Positions 51,061 to 60,187 are shown, numbered from the stretch's first letter. The stretch is 64,000 nt of DNA from M55B177 sp034722275 (GCA_034722275.1 JAYENW010000001.1:124001-188000); one strand, 5' to 3'. The notes: generated by a model not told the origin, from the sequence alone. Translations and numbers: made by a program.

Positions 51061-52521
51061 GTGAAGGCTAGAGTGAGAGATAATCCAAAACGCAGGGTAG
51101 CTGGTAATTGTTATCCAGCTCTGAAACAGATAAGTAGGTTAGCTAATTCCGCCTTTGGATTAAGAAGGATTTGTAATTCTATAGCTAAAAGCGCTGCTAA
51201 GGTGGTGCGAGGGAATGGCTGCCGTATCTTGTTTCTCAATCCTCAGAAAGATTATCTGGTCACTGTTGGAGCTTACGGTTTAAGCGATCTTTTTCTCAGG
51301 TATGCCCCTCTTAAGGCTCATAAAAGCCTTCCGGATATTCTTGAAGGGAAAATAGTATTTATTGCCGATGTTACTAATGATGAAAGAGTTGAGTATCCTC
51401 GAATAGGTGAGCTACAGGGGATATCTTCTATGCTCGGAGTACCTATTCTTAGGAAGGGTGAGGTCGTTGGCGAGGTTAGAATTTATACCCATGAGCCTAG
51501 AGAATTCTCTGAGGCTGACAGAAGTTTCCTTCTCAGTGTTGCTGATGTGTGTGGTCTCCTCTTTGAAAGGACAGAACTCTATGGGTTGCTGGAGAAAGAC
51601 TACAAGGCAGGCAAAAAGCGAATTAAGTCTTCAGTACCTCAATTGCCTACTAATGCATTGAGGCCAACCAGTTTTGCTCATCCTAGCGAGGAAGAATTTG
51701 CTAAGCTGCTGGATTTCTACTGTATTGAATGGCTCTATGAGCCTCGTGCATTCCCACTTCGCTGGGGGGGAAATGGACTAGCTGAGATGTTCACTCCTGA
51801 TTTCTATTTACCTGAATTGGATCTCTATATTGAGCTCACTACACTGAAACAATGCCTGATAACCGAAAAAAATCGTAAGGTACGCCGTCTCAGGGAACTT
51901 TATCCAGAAATCAATGTCAAATTACTTAACAAGAGCGATTATATTCAGCTCCTTGCCAAATATGGCTATGGTCCTTTGGGAGAGGCTAAGGTAGAAGGGG
52001 TCGCCCGAGTTTTATACAGTCATACACAAATTCAGAGGAGAGTTAGAGTTTTGGCCAAACATGTATCTCAGGATTATGCTGGCCAAAAACTGGTTTTGGT
52101 GGGCATCTTAAAAGGGGTTGTTTGCTTCATGTCTGATCTCATGCAGCATCTTTCCCTCCCGGTTATCCCAGATTTTATGGCTATTTCATATTATGGCGGG
52201 GATGGTCAGATAGTCAAAATAACTAAAGATCTAGATAGCAGTATAACGGAACAGCACGTGTTGATGGTTGAAGATATTGTGGATACTGGTATGACGCTAA
52301 ATTATGTGCTCAAGCATCTCTCAGCTCACAACCCTGCCAGTCTCCGTGTTTGTACCTTGCTGGATAAGAGAGCGCGCCGCTTGGTGGATGTCCCTCTGGA
52401 TTATATTGGCTTCGAAATTCCTGATGAATTCGTGGTTGGTTATGGCTTGGATTACAATGGTGAATATCGGAATTTACCCTTTATTGGCATCCTCCATCCT
52501 GAGCAAATAGAAAGGGAGTAA
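51061..52521 (+). CDS. Three-domain fusion: GAF, PD-(D/E)XK nuclease-like, hypoxanthine-guanine phosphoribosyltransferase
   Basis: An uncommon 486-residue protein. Residues about 30-172 resemble a GAF sensor domain (GCRILFLNPQ, MLGVPILRKGEVVGEVRIY). Residues about 207-295 look like a PD-(D/E)XK nuclease fold: an N-terminal Glu helix, then TPDFYLPELDLYIELTT with Asp247 and Glu258, but the usual catalytic Lys of ExK is Thr. Residues about 315-485 are an HGPRT-type phosphoribosyltransferase, with LVGILKGVVCFMSDLM and the PRPP loop VEDIVDTGMTL near 403. The likely reaction is salvage of hypoxanthine/guanine, possibly controlled by a ligand bound to GAF. The frame extends to a TTG at 51043; AGGGAAG favours the GTG at 51061. 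It follows nrdJ by 37 bases. Confidence 0.78.
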   Translation: MKARVRDNPKRRVAGNCYPALKQISRLANSAFGLRRICNSIAKSAAKVVRGNGCRILFLNPQKDYLVTVGAYGLSDLFLRYAPLKAHKSLPDILEGKIVFIADVTNDERVEYPRIGELQGISSMLGVPILRKGEVVGEVRIYTHEPREFSEADRSFLLSVADVCGLLFERTELYGLLEKDYKAGKKRIKSSVPQLPTNALRPTSFAHPSEEEFAKLLDFYCIEWLYEPRAFPLRWGGNGLAEMFTPDFYLPELDLYIELTTLKQCLITEKNRKVRRLRELYPEINVKLLNKSDYIQLLAKYGYGPLGEAKVEGVARVLYSHTQIQRRVRVLAKHVSQDYAGQKLVLVGILKGVVCFMSDLMQHLSLPVIPDFMAISYYGGDGQIVKITKDLDSSITEQHVLMVEDIVDTGMTLNYVLKHLSAHNPASLRVCTLLDKRARRLVDVPLDYIGFEIPDEFVVGYGLDYNGEYRNLPFIGILHPEQIERE

Positions 52522-52794
52522 AAACACTCGCAATTCGCCTCGGGGATAAAAACATCCCAAGTAACCTCACTTCTCCTTTGGTGTTCTATCCACTCCCTTT
52601 CAGCTTCCACTTGCTCGGTTTCGACTACCCATCCACCAAATTTCTGTTTGGTTACTTGGGACATTATCAATATAGCATAGGAAGCTAGGTGGGTGTGCTC
52701 GTCGTTCGTTGTTGTTTTGATGTGAAAAAAATTGATAAAGGGTGGCGAGGATGATACTTTCCTTCTTGTTGAAAAAGCCTTGGCAAGAACAAAG
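52522..52794. other. Gene-poor stretch with an inverted repeat and a doubtful minus-strand frame
   Basis: Between the HGPRT fusion and rsmI lie 273 bases. They contain an 11-base inverted repeat (CCCAAGTAACC at 52556-52566, its complement at 52650-52660). A 70-residue minus-strand frame (52452-52664), rich in Glu, Arg and Trp, begins in the right arm and runs into the end of the fusion gene; it lacks a ribosome site and I do not call it a gene. Confidence 0.35.
52556..52660. repeat. Inverted repeat, 11-base arms
   Basis: Arms CCCAAGTAACC (52556-52566) and GGTTACTTGGG (52650-52660) match perfectly, with 83 bases between. Too far apart for a terminator and no T-run follows; it may mark a decayed small element or be chance. 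Confidence 0.4.
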
Positions 52795-53655
52795 ATGGAC
52801 AAAATTACAGCTACCAACTACAATTATCCAGTTGTGCCTGCTCTTTATGTTATTGCTACTCCTATTGGTAATCTAGAAGATATTTCCTTGCGTGCTTTGC
52901 GCCTTTTGCAGGAAGTGAAGCTTATTGCTGCTGAGGATACACGCACCACACGTCAGTTGCTCAATGCCTATAATATAAAAACTCCTCTAACTAGCTATCA
53001 TGAGCACAATAAGTGGAGCAAGCTAGATTATTTATTGCGCTTTCTGGAAAAGCAAGATGTGGCTCTCGTTTCTGAAGCTGGTATGCCTGGCTTGAGTGAC
53101 CCTGGTTATGAATTCATTGTTGCTGCCATTGCTCATGGGATTCCTGTTGTGCCGATACCAGGTGCCTCAGCGGCAGTCACTGCTTTGATAGTTTCTGGTC
53201 TACCAACTGACCAGTTCATCTACCTCGGTTTTCTGCCTCGTCGTCAGGGGCAAAGAAAGCGTTTTCTTAGTTCCATAGCTAATGAATCAAGAACTATAGT
53301 GGCCTTTGAAGCTCCACACCGTCTTCAGAAAGCATTAAAGGATATTGAGGAAACTTTAGGGGATAGGAGAGTGACTGTTTGTCGTGAGCTTAGTAAAGCT
53401 CACGAGGAAATATTCAGGGGAAGGGTGAGCCGAGCGGGAGAACATTTCACAGAACCAAGAGGGGAGTTTACTTTGGTTGTAGAAGGAAAAGCTGAAGAAG
53501 AGAATGAAGTTACAGAAGAGATGGAAAGAAAATTACAGGAGCTTTATCAACGGGGGCTCAAGGCAAAGGAGGCGATATCACAAATTTCTGGGACAAGGAC
53601 TTTGTCGCGGAAGAAACTTTATCAAACCTGGCTGAGTCTTAAGAAAGGAGGCTAA
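52795..53655 (+). CDS. rsmI: 16S rRNA (cytidine1402-2'-O)-methyltransferase
   Basis: Adds the 2'-O-methyl group to C1402, the same nucleotide that RsmH (44469) modifies on the base. The 286-residue protein has LYVIATPIGNLEDISLRAL near 16-34, EDTRTTRQLL near 45-54, SEAGMPGLSDPGYE near 92-105 and the PGASAAVTAL motif near 119-128. The frame is open to a TTG at 52732, but the ATG at 52795 gives the usual length. A small Cys-rich gene follows after one base. Confidence 0.95.
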   Translation: MDKITATNYNYPVVPALYVIATPIGNLEDISLRALRLLQEVKLIAAEDTRTTRQLLNAYNIKTPLTSYHEHNKWSKLDYLLRFLEKQDVALVSEAGMPGLSDPGYEFIVAAIAHGIPVVPIPGASAAVTALIVSGLPTDQFIYLGFLPRRQGQRKRFLSSIANESRTIVAFEAPHRLQKALKDIEETLGDRRVTVCRELSKAHEEIFRGRVSRAGEHFTEPRGEFTLVVEGKAEEENEVTEEMERKLQELYQRGLKAKEAISQISGTRTLSRKKLYQTWLSLKKGG

Positions 53656-53656
53656 G

Positions 53657-53863
53657 ATGCGGCGTGGTTGTATTGCTGTAGGTAAGATACAGTGTGATGG
53701 TTGCCATGGTCTTATTAATTATGGGGAGCGTTATCTAGTTATCGAAGAAGAAAGAGGAAAGCAACGTTTTTGTGTTGCTTGTTGTCTCAGGCTTGGTTAT
53801 GCTTCGTACAAAATAGAGGATAACGAGCAAGTACTTACTTTTTTCTCGAAAGAAGAGGTATGA
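53657..53863 (+). CDS. Small cysteine-rich protein, function unknown
   Basis: A 68-residue protein with CDGCHG near residues 13-18 and CVACC near 39-43, consistent with a zinc-binding treble-clef or ribbon. The middle is charged (EEERGKQR). AAAGGAGG lies just before the ATG. It starts one base after the rsmI stop and ends 77 bases before metG; I do not recognise the family. Confidence 0.75.
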   Translation: MRRGCIAVGKIQCDGCHGLINYGERYLVIEEERGKQRFCVACCLRLGYASYKIEDNEQVLTFFSKEEV

Positions 53864-53940
53864 TAAATTGATGCTAGCTGTTACCTCATAATAGCGAAGT
53901 AATTCCAAAATATTGCCTGGCGATTATTTATAGGTGATTC

Positions 53941-55614
53941 ATGAGTGAGCACATTTTGATAGGAGTTGCTTGGCCTTATGCTAATGGCCCTCTGCATTTA
54001 GGGCATATTGCTGGTGCCTATTTGCCGGCTGATATTTTTGCCCGCTATCATCGGCTTAAGGGAAACCAAGTGTTGATGGTTTCTGGCAGCGACCAGCACG
54101 GGGCACCAATTACTATTCGAGCTGAAGGAGAATCTAAGTCTCCGCAAGAGATAGCAGATAGGTATGATCAGCAGTTCAGAGATTGCTGGCAAAAGCTGGG
54201 CATTTCCTTTGATTTATTTACTACAACGGGCACTGTAAATCACAGGGAAGTCACGCATGATATAGTCCTTACACTGCTCCATAAAGGTTATATTTACAAG
54301 GATAAAATGCTTCAAGCTTATTGCCCTCAATGTCAGCGATTTCTTCCCGATCGTTACCTGGAGGGCGTCTGTCCTCATTGTGGTTTTCCCAAGGCTCGAG
54401 GTGACCAGTGTGAGGTTTGTGGTCACCCTTTGGATCCCTCTGACCTTAAGAATCTTCACTGTTGCCTTTGTGGTGCGGTGCCGCAATTTAAGATTTCAGA
54501 GCATTTCTTCCTGCGGCTCAGTGCTTTTCAAGATAAGCTGAAGGTGTGGATAAAGGAGCAAACTCATTGGCGGCACAATGTTCTTGGCGCTGCATGGAAG
54601 TTTCTGAATGAAGGATTAAAGGACAGAGCCATAACGCGTGACCTGGATTGGGGAATAAGTGTGCCCCAGCCAGGTTTCGAATGTAAGCGCATTTATGTAT
54701 GGTTTGAAGCAGTCATCGGTTATTTATCAGCGAGTAAAGAATGGGCGAAATCGCAAGGTAACGAATTGGCATGGCAACCTTTTTGGCAGAGCGATGGTAA
54801 AGGTTTTTATTTTGTGGGCAAGGATAATATCTTTTTCCATGCTCTTGTGTGGCCAGCGATGCTGATGGGTTATGGTGATTTGAATCTTCCTTATGATGTC
54901 CCCGCTAATGAATTTTTGACCATCGAGAGTCATAAACTCTCTACTAGTCGCAACTGGGCTGTCTGGCTTCCTGATTACCTGGAGCGATATGAAGCGGATC
55001 CCCTGCGCTATGCTCTGGCAGTGAATATGCCTGAGACTGGTGATAGTGATTTTTCCTGGCGTGAGTTTCTACGTCGCAATAACAATGAACTTGTGGCTAC
55101 CTATGGCAATTTGGCTCACCGCGTCCTTACCTTCACCTATCGTAATTTTAATGGAATTGTCCCCTCGCCGGGTGAACTTGATGCCCGAAGCCAGGAATTG
55201 ATTCACAAAGCTGAAACCACTTTGGATACTGTTGATAAATTGCTCTACCACTGTGGTTTCAGAAGAGCCATGAAAGAGGCTATGTCTCTGGCTCAGGAAG
55301 CTAATCGTTATCTTGATGAGCAAGCTCCGTGGAAGAACATTAAGAAAGAACGGCAAGCTTCAGCTAAATCTGTTTATACTGCCTTGTCCTTGCTTTCAGC
55401 TTTAAAAACTATTTTCTATCCTTTTCTTCCTTTCAGTGCTGAAAAGCTCCATTCTTTCCTTGGTTTTGAAGGGAGTGCCAAAGAGGCGGGTTGGCAGTTT
55501 CAGTTACCAAAGCCAGGTCAGAAACTTCGGAAACCGAGGCCATTATTTATCAAACTGGATGAGAGCATTGTGGATCAAGAAAATAGCCGGCTGGGGACTC
55601 CATCCCAATGGTGA
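53941..55614 (+). CDS. metG: Methionine-tRNA ligase
   Basis: Class I aminoacyl-tRNA synthetase. The 557-residue protein opens with PYANGPLHLGHIAGAYLPAD, where HLGH is the HIGH motif, and has the zinc-binding region CPQC...CPHCG...CEVCG...CCLCG (about 126-182) of the four-cysteine-pair type. The second signature reads KLSTSRNWAVW near 337 instead of the common KMSKS. It ends after the anticodon-binding domain, lacking the C-terminal tRNA-binding (EMAP-like) domain. Its stop faces that of ftsH 40 bases away. Confidence 0.96.
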   Translation: MSEHILIGVAWPYANGPLHLGHIAGAYLPADIFARYHRLKGNQVLMVSGSDQHGAPITIRAEGESKSPQEIADRYDQQFRDCWQKLGISFDLFTTTGTVNHREVTHDIVLTLLHKGYIYKDKMLQAYCPQCQRFLPDRYLEGVCPHCGFPKARGDQCEVCGHPLDPSDLKNLHCCLCGAVPQFKISEHFFLRLSAFQDKLKVWIKEQTHWRHNVLGAAWKFLNEGLKDRAITRDLDWGISVPQPGFECKRIYVWFEAVIGYLSASKEWAKSQGNELAWQPFWQSDGKGFYFVGKDNIFFHALVWPAMLMGYGDLNLPYDVPANEFLTIESHKLSTSRNWAVWLPDYLERYEADPLRYALAVNMPETGDSDFSWREFLRRNNNELVATYGNLAHRVLTFTYRNFNGIVPSPGELDARSQELIHKAETTLDTVDKLLYHCGFRRAMKEAMSLAQEANRYLDEQAPWKNIKKERQASAKSVYTALSLLSALKTIFYPFLPFSAEKLHSFLGFEGSAKEAGWQFQLPKPGQKLRKPRPLFIKLDESIVDQENSRLGTPSQW

Positions 55615-55654
55615 ATTTGAAATAGTCCATGATGAGCTAATTTGGAGGCTTGTA

Positions 55655-57484
55655 CTAGCTGTAGCTTTGTTGTGGAGTTAGTCCTTCAAATAACTTGCTT
55701 AATTCCTCTTCCCCTAATGTCTCTTTGACAATGAGTTGCTCGGCCATTTCCTTCAGTTTGGCTTTATTATTGGTAAGGATTTTCTTAGCAGTATCATAGG
55801 CACGCTGGACAATGTTATGGACCTCCTGGTCTATTTCATTGGCCGTTTCGTTACTGTAATCTCTTTGTTCGCTGATCTCGCGGCCCAAAAAGACAAGTTC
55901 TTGTTTCTGCCCAAAAGTTCTGGGCCCTAATTTTTCGCTCATGCCATATTCGGTAACCATCTTTCTGGCTAGCTTGGTTGCCTGTTCCAGATCATTTTCT
56001 GCCCCCGTAGTTGCCTCTCCAAAGGTTATTTCTTCAGCAACGCGTCCACCGAGGGTCACAGCCAGCCTATCGTCAAACTGAGACCTGGTCCACAGATGAC
56101 GGTCTTCAGTGGGTAGAAAACGTGTCCAGCCTCCTGTCATACCACGGGCAACTATGGAAACTTTATGTACTGGGTCAGCATTGGGTAATATCCTGGCAGT
56201 CAAAGCGTGTCCACTTTCGTGATAGGAAATTATTTCTTTTTCCTTGGTGGATATTATGCGGCTTTTCCTTTCTGGTCCAGCGATAACCCGGTCAGCGGCG
56301 TCTTCCAGTTCTTGCAATGTGACCTCTTTGAGATTGTGTCGCGCCGCTAGAATAGCAGCCTCATTAACCACATTGGCCAGATCAGCTCCGCTAAATCCCG
56401 GTGTTTCTTTGGCTAGGGTCTCCAGGTTGACTTCTTTAGCCAGTGGCTTGTTTTTAGCATGCACTTCTAAAATGGCTTTGCGTCCTTGAATATCAGGGAG
56501 GTCAATGATGATGTGGCGATCGAAGCGCCCAGGACGCAATAAAGCAGGATCAAGAATATCAGGGCGGTTGGTAGCAGCCATAACGATGACATTAGTATTG
56601 GTATCAAAACCATCCATTTCAGCTAGAATTTGATTTAAGGTTTGCTCTCTTTCGTCATGCCCACCACCCAAGCCAGCACCACGGTGTCGGCCGACAGCAT
56701 CAATTTCATCAACGAATATGAGACTGGGAGCATTGCGCTTAGCTTGTTCAAAGAGATCCCTGACCCTGGCAGCGCCAACGCCGACAAACATCTCCACAAA
56801 CTCGCTGCCACTGAGAGAATAGAATGGCGCCTTAGCCTCTCCCGCTATAGCTTTGGCTAATAAAGTCTTTCCTGTTCCTGGTGGGCCTACGAGGAGCACA
56901 CCACGGGGTATGCGTCCCCCCAAAGCGCTAAATTTTTGAGGGTGTCTCAAGAATTCCACTATCTCTTGCACTTCCTCTTTTGCCTCTTCAACTCCAGCCA
57001 CATCAGCAAAAGTCACCGTTGGTTTGTCGCCGCTGGTCAGCCGTGCACGGCTTTTACTGAAATCAAAAGCCTGAGTACCCATGCCGCGGGCGGAGCGGAA
57101 TAAGAAATAGAATAACAATCCGAACAGCATGAGAGGTAAGATAACTTGTAGGGCTATCATGCTCCAATCATGGCCAGCAGGTTTAACGTCTATCTTTATG
57201 CCATTTTCCCCCAGAATTAGGCCTTGCTGTGTCAGGAAACTGCGTAAGTCTTCAGTGCCACCTATAAATGCTGCTGTAATTGTTTCTTTGCCATCTTTCA
57301 ATCCAATAAGAGCATTGCCTTCCTGTCTGATGGTGTCAATTTGCCCTTGCCTGGCTTGGTCAATAAAATCACCCAGTTGTATCTCTTGAGGGCCGTTATG
57401 GGGCAAGAAAGCAAATACTAAAGCTACCATTACCACCAAGAGTAATAGGTAAAAAAAACCGTTACGCCACCAAACAGATTTCAT
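55655..57484 (-). CDS. ftsH: ATP-dependent zinc metalloprotease FtsH
   Basis: Membrane-bound AAA+ protease for quality control. The 609-residue protein has two membrane helices (about 9-27 and 110-128) flanking a short outer domain, the AAA module with GPPGTGKTLLAKAIAGEA near 198-215 and IIFVDEIDAVG-type Walker B (LIFVDEIDAVGRHRG near 254), the second region of homology RPGRFDRH, and the zinc site HESGH near 423, with Ser where most members have Ala. It stands alone, divergent from rsfS. Confidence 0.97.
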   Translation of the reverse strand: MKSVWWRNGFFYLLLLVVMVALVFAFLPHNGPQEIQLGDFIDQARQGQIDTIRQEGNALIGLKDGKETITAAFIGGTEDLRSFLTQQGLILGENGIKIDVKPAGHDWSMIALQVILPLMLFGLLFYFLFRSARGMGTQAFDFSKSRARLTSGDKPTVTFADVAGVEEAKEEVQEIVEFLRHPQKFSALGGRIPRGVLLVGPPGTGKTLLAKAIAGEAKAPFYSLSGSEFVEMFVGVGAARVRDLFEQAKRNAPSLIFVDEIDAVGRHRGAGLGGGHDEREQTLNQILAEMDGFDTNTNVIVMAATNRPDILDPALLRPGRFDRHIIIDLPDIQGRKAILEVHAKNKPLAKEVNLETLAKETPGFSGADLANVVNEAAILAARHNLKEVTLQELEDAADRVIAGPERKSRIISTKEKEIISYHESGHALTARILPNADPVHKVSIVARGMTGGWTRFLPTEDRHLWTRSQFDDRLAVTLGGRVAEEITFGEATTGAENDLEQATKLARKMVTEYGMSEKLGPRTFGQKQELVFLGREISEQRDYSNETANEIDQEVHNIVQRAYDTAKKILTNNKAKLKEMAEQLIVKETLGEEELSKLFEGLTPQQSYS

Positions 57485-57641
57485 ATTCCTTACGTCTTTA
57501 TTATATCAGAGATATTGCAACTAGAAAAAATCAACTCTTGACAGTCACACCTGATAAGGAATATTTAGTCAAAGTTTGCTGGAAGCGGTATAATATAAAA
57601 AGGGAGGTAATGCTTTTCTGAAAGCGGAAGAGGTAGCACGC

Positions 57642-57962
57642 ATGGTGACACAAGTTGCTTCTGAAAAGCAAGCAACAGATATAGCTATGCTGGATGTAAG
57701 AGCATTATGTTCCTTTACTGATTATTTTGTCCTTTGTAGTGCAGAGTCCAAGCGACATATTGAAGCTGTCTGGCAGGGCATTGGCGAAGCGATGAAAAGT
57801 AAAGGCGTTATACCCCACCACAGTGAAGGTACTCCAGATTCAGGTTGGGTGCTTACTGACTTTGGCTCAGTTGTCGTTCATATTTTTGCTCCATCAGAGC
57901 GAGATTACTATCGGTTGGATAAGCTTTGGGAACGAGCCATTCCTGTGCTTAGAATTCAGTAA
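57642..57962 (+). CDS. rsfS: Ribosomal silencing factor RsfS
   Basis: Binds uL14 and keeps the 50S subunit from joining the 30S in starvation. From ATG 57642 the protein has 106 residues, with ATDIAMLDVRALCSFTDYFVL near 11-31 (given here in part) and HIEAVWQGIGEAMKS near 47. The frame also reads upstream through LKAEEVAR to a CTG at 57618, behind GGGAGG, which would supply the eight N-terminal residues that most family members have. I keep the ATG, which has its own GAGGT, but the CTG start is possible. Confidence 0.92.
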   Translation: MVTQVASEKQATDIAMLDVRALCSFTDYFVLCSAESKRHIEAVWQGIGEAMKSKGVIPHHSEGTPDSGWVLTDFGSVVVHIFAPSERDYYRLDKLWERAIPVLRIQ

Positions 57963-57972
57963 GTAGCAAGTC

Positions 57973-58419
57973 CTAGGCACTCCATTTGTCAATATCCCGG
58001 GCATAGTGGAAGATTTCTTCTTCTGAAAAGAAAAGCGATATTTCTTGAGAAGCGTTCTCTGGAGAGTCAGAGCCGTGTATTAAATTATGGGTGATATCGA
58101 TGCCGAGGTCTCCTCTGATAGTACCAGGGCTGGCTTTAGCTGGATCTGTCGCCCCCATTATTTGTCTTATTAGAGTCGCTGCATTCTTTCCTTGGAAAAT
58201 GATGGCGATAATGGGACTCGAGGTGATGAAGTCTACCAATGCAACGAAAAAGGGTTTATCTTTGTGAATAGCATAGTGGTGTTGTGCCAATGTTTTATCC
58301 ATTCGGAGCATTTTTATAGCTATGATGTTAAGTCCCTTACTCTCTAGGCGTGAGATGATTTCACCTGCCAGTCCTCTTTGCATGGCATCTGGTTTAATAA
58401 GTACTAAACTGCGCTCCAT
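57973..58419 (-). CDS. ndk: Nucleoside diphosphate kinase
   Basis: Equilibrates nucleoside di- and triphosphates. The 148-residue protein has ERSLVLIKPDAMQRGLAGEI at the start and the catalytic NLIHGSDSPENASQEI near 112-127 with the phosphorylated His. A GTG at 58428, three codons earlier, is nearer to the AAAGGA sequence and could be used instead. The thioesterase-HAD fusion lies just upstream (19 bases). Confidence 0.96.
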   Translation of the reverse strand: MERSLVLIKPDAMQRGLAGEIISRLESKGLNIIAIKMLRMDKTLAQHHYAIHKDKPFFVALVDFITSSPIIAIIFQGKNAATLIRQIMGATDPAKASPGTIRGDLGIDITHNLIHGSDSPENASQEISLFFSEEEIFHYARDIDKWSA

Positions 58420-58438
58420 CTTGATCACTTGTCCTTTA

Positions 58439-59500
58439 CTATATTCTTTGAATTAAGGTGATAAGGTCTACTTCTTCCAGAGAATCTACTATTCTATCAG
58501 CTCCAGCTAACTCTTGTTTTGTGTGGTTGTTGGCTACAGCCAGGCATCTCATTCCGGCAGCTTTGGCCGCGTCGATACCGGGAGGAGAATCTTCTATTAC
58601 AATACAATTCTGAGGCTCAACTCCACATTTCTCGGCAGCCAAAAGAAATATCTGGGGGCTAGGCTTACTTTCTCTTACCTCTCTGCCAGAAATAATGCAA
58701 TCAAAATAATCTCCTATACTGAGTTCGTTGAGTAGTAAGTCGATATTCTCCCTCGGCGCTGAGGAAACTAAAGCCAGTTTGAAGTTTCCTTTCTTTATTG
58801 CAGTTATTAGCTTAATTGCTCCCGGAAAGGGCGTAACATTTCCTTTTATTCTCTCTCGGAAGTTATTTTCCTTTTTTTGTACTATAGTTTCAATATCTTC
58901 TTGGCAAATTTTGTCTCCTAAGGTGCTGCGGATGATGAAATCGTTCCTGGTGCCAAAGAGCTTGGCGAAGTCTTCCTTGGTGAATTTTGTTCCCCTTTCA
59001 GCGAAAGTCTCCTGCCAGGCAGCAAAATGGTGAGCACCGGAGTCGGCGATGACACCATCCATGTCCCAGAGGGCAGTCTTTTTTGATTGTCTCCAGATAT
59101 AGAACAGGGAGTCAATTTCAGCTATCCTTGTGTTGTCTTTTAGTTCGAGCACTCCTTTTGTTTCCACCAGCCTCCTTGTCAGTTTTGTCACCCAAGCAGA
59201 AATTTGGATTGCCTCATTGACAGGTGCCACGTGCTTAAATCTCACTTCACTTCTGGCAGTAACGCCGAAATCGATGCCATGACAGAGAATGGCATAAGCA
59301 GTTACTTCATCAAGGAGGGTGTAGAGGATGCCGCCATGAGTTACATTATTCCAGCCCTGGTAAAGTTCTCCTGGAGTAAATTCTGCTCTGACCTTTTCTC
59401 CATCGTAAATGGGTTTCAACTTAAGTCCTATGGGGTTGTCTTGGCCACAGGCAAAGCAAAGCTTAGTTGATGAGTCAAAATCTAGTTGGGGAACTTCCAT
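58439..59500 (-). CDS. Fusion of a hotdog thioesterase-like domain and a HAD phosphatase/mutase domain
   Basis: A 353-residue two-domain protein. Residues about 10-135 are a PaaI-like hotdog domain: CFACGQDNPIGLKL near 15, then NNVTHGGILYTLLDEV near 51-66 with the HGG and acidic residue expected of acyl-CoA thioesterases. Residues about 142-353 are a HAD domain of the beta-phosphoglucomutase/phosphatase group: WDMDGVIADS (Asp146, Asp148), VSSAPR near 245, SKPSPQIF near 278 with the Lys, and IEDSPPGIDAA near 302. Both active sites look intact. Substrates are unknown; the fusion hints that one compound passes through both, or that both clear damaged metabolites. Confidence 0.82.
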   Translation of the reverse strand: MEVPQLDFDSSTKLCFACGQDNPIGLKLKPIYDGEKVRAEFTPGELYQGWNNVTHGGILYTLLDEVTAYAILCHGIDFGVTARSEVRFKHVAPVNEAIQISAWVTKLTRRLVETKGVLELKDNTRIAEIDSLFYIWRQSKKTALWDMDGVIADSGAHHFAAWQETFAERGTKFTKEDFAKLFGTRNDFIIRSTLGDKICQEDIETIVQKKENNFRERIKGNVTPFPGAIKLITAIKKGNFKLALVSSAPRENIDLLLNELSIGDYFDCIISGREVRESKPSPQIFLLAAEKCGVEPQNCIVIEDSPPGIDAAKAAGMRCLAVANNHTKQELAGADRIVDSLEEVDLITLIQRI

Positions 59501-59503
59501 TTA

Positions 59504-60187
59504 TTATCCTCCTTTTTTGGGCTTCGTTATATTGGGGGGACGAAGGTATAAAGGCTGTAAGGTAGCCAAGTCATGTTTTTCTCCTCTGTTTAGTTTTTGC
59601 CAACCCAACGTAGCTAAAGATCCCGCTTGGGATAAGCTGGCAGAGGTTTGTGCTATTATGGCTCGGCTGCCTAATGACCTCTCTATTTTCCTGGCTATGT
59701 CTGGGGAGATTTCACCACAAAAAAGTGTTTCTTGTTTGATTTGCTGACATAAATCTTCCAGAGTGGTTAAGTGCTCTTCTTCCCAGCAATACCATTCATC
59801 GCGTCTTTGCTGGTAGAGTGCGGTGGCTATTTCATCATGTCCAGCTTCGTGGATAGGGCATAATGGTAACATGGTATAAGCGAAGGAATATGCTGCAATT
59901 TCCAGGGTGCTTATGCCGAATAGCGGAATGTTTAGAGAAAAGGCTATTCCTTTAGCTATGCTCATCCCCACCCGTAGGCCATTGAAACTTCCTGGGCCTT
60001 TGGCTACGATGATTGCTTTTAGAGAATCTGGCTTTACCTTGACTGAAGCGAGCAAATAAGCCAATTTGGATGTTACCTCTACAGTGTGGTTCTTTGCTGT
60101 CCGCCAAGTGAGTTCCTTTAAGAGTTCGCCTTTGTGAGATAGGGCAAGGCTACAGAGGCTTGAAGAGGTATCTATGGCTAGTTCCAC
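59504..60187 (-). CDS. tsaB: tRNA threonylcarbamoyladenosine synthesis protein TsaB
   Basis: Non-catalytic ASKHA-fold partner of TsaD in making t6A37 of tRNA. The 227-residue protein begins MELAIDTSSSLCSLAL and has VAKGPGSFNGLRVGMSIAKG near 62-81. It overlaps tsaE by 10 bases; tsaD itself is not in the window. Confidence 0.94.
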   Translation of the reverse strand: MELAIDTSSSLCSLALSHKGELLKELTWRTAKNHTVEVTSKLAYLLASVKVKPDSLKAIIVAKGPGSFNGLRVGMSIAKGIAFSLNIPLFGISTLEIAAYSFAYTMLPLCPIHEAGHDEIATALYQQRRDEWYCWEEEHLTTLEDLCQQIKQETLFCGEISPDIARKIERSLGSRAIIAQTSASLSQAGSLATLGWQKLNRGEKHDLATLQPLYLRPPNITKPKKGG

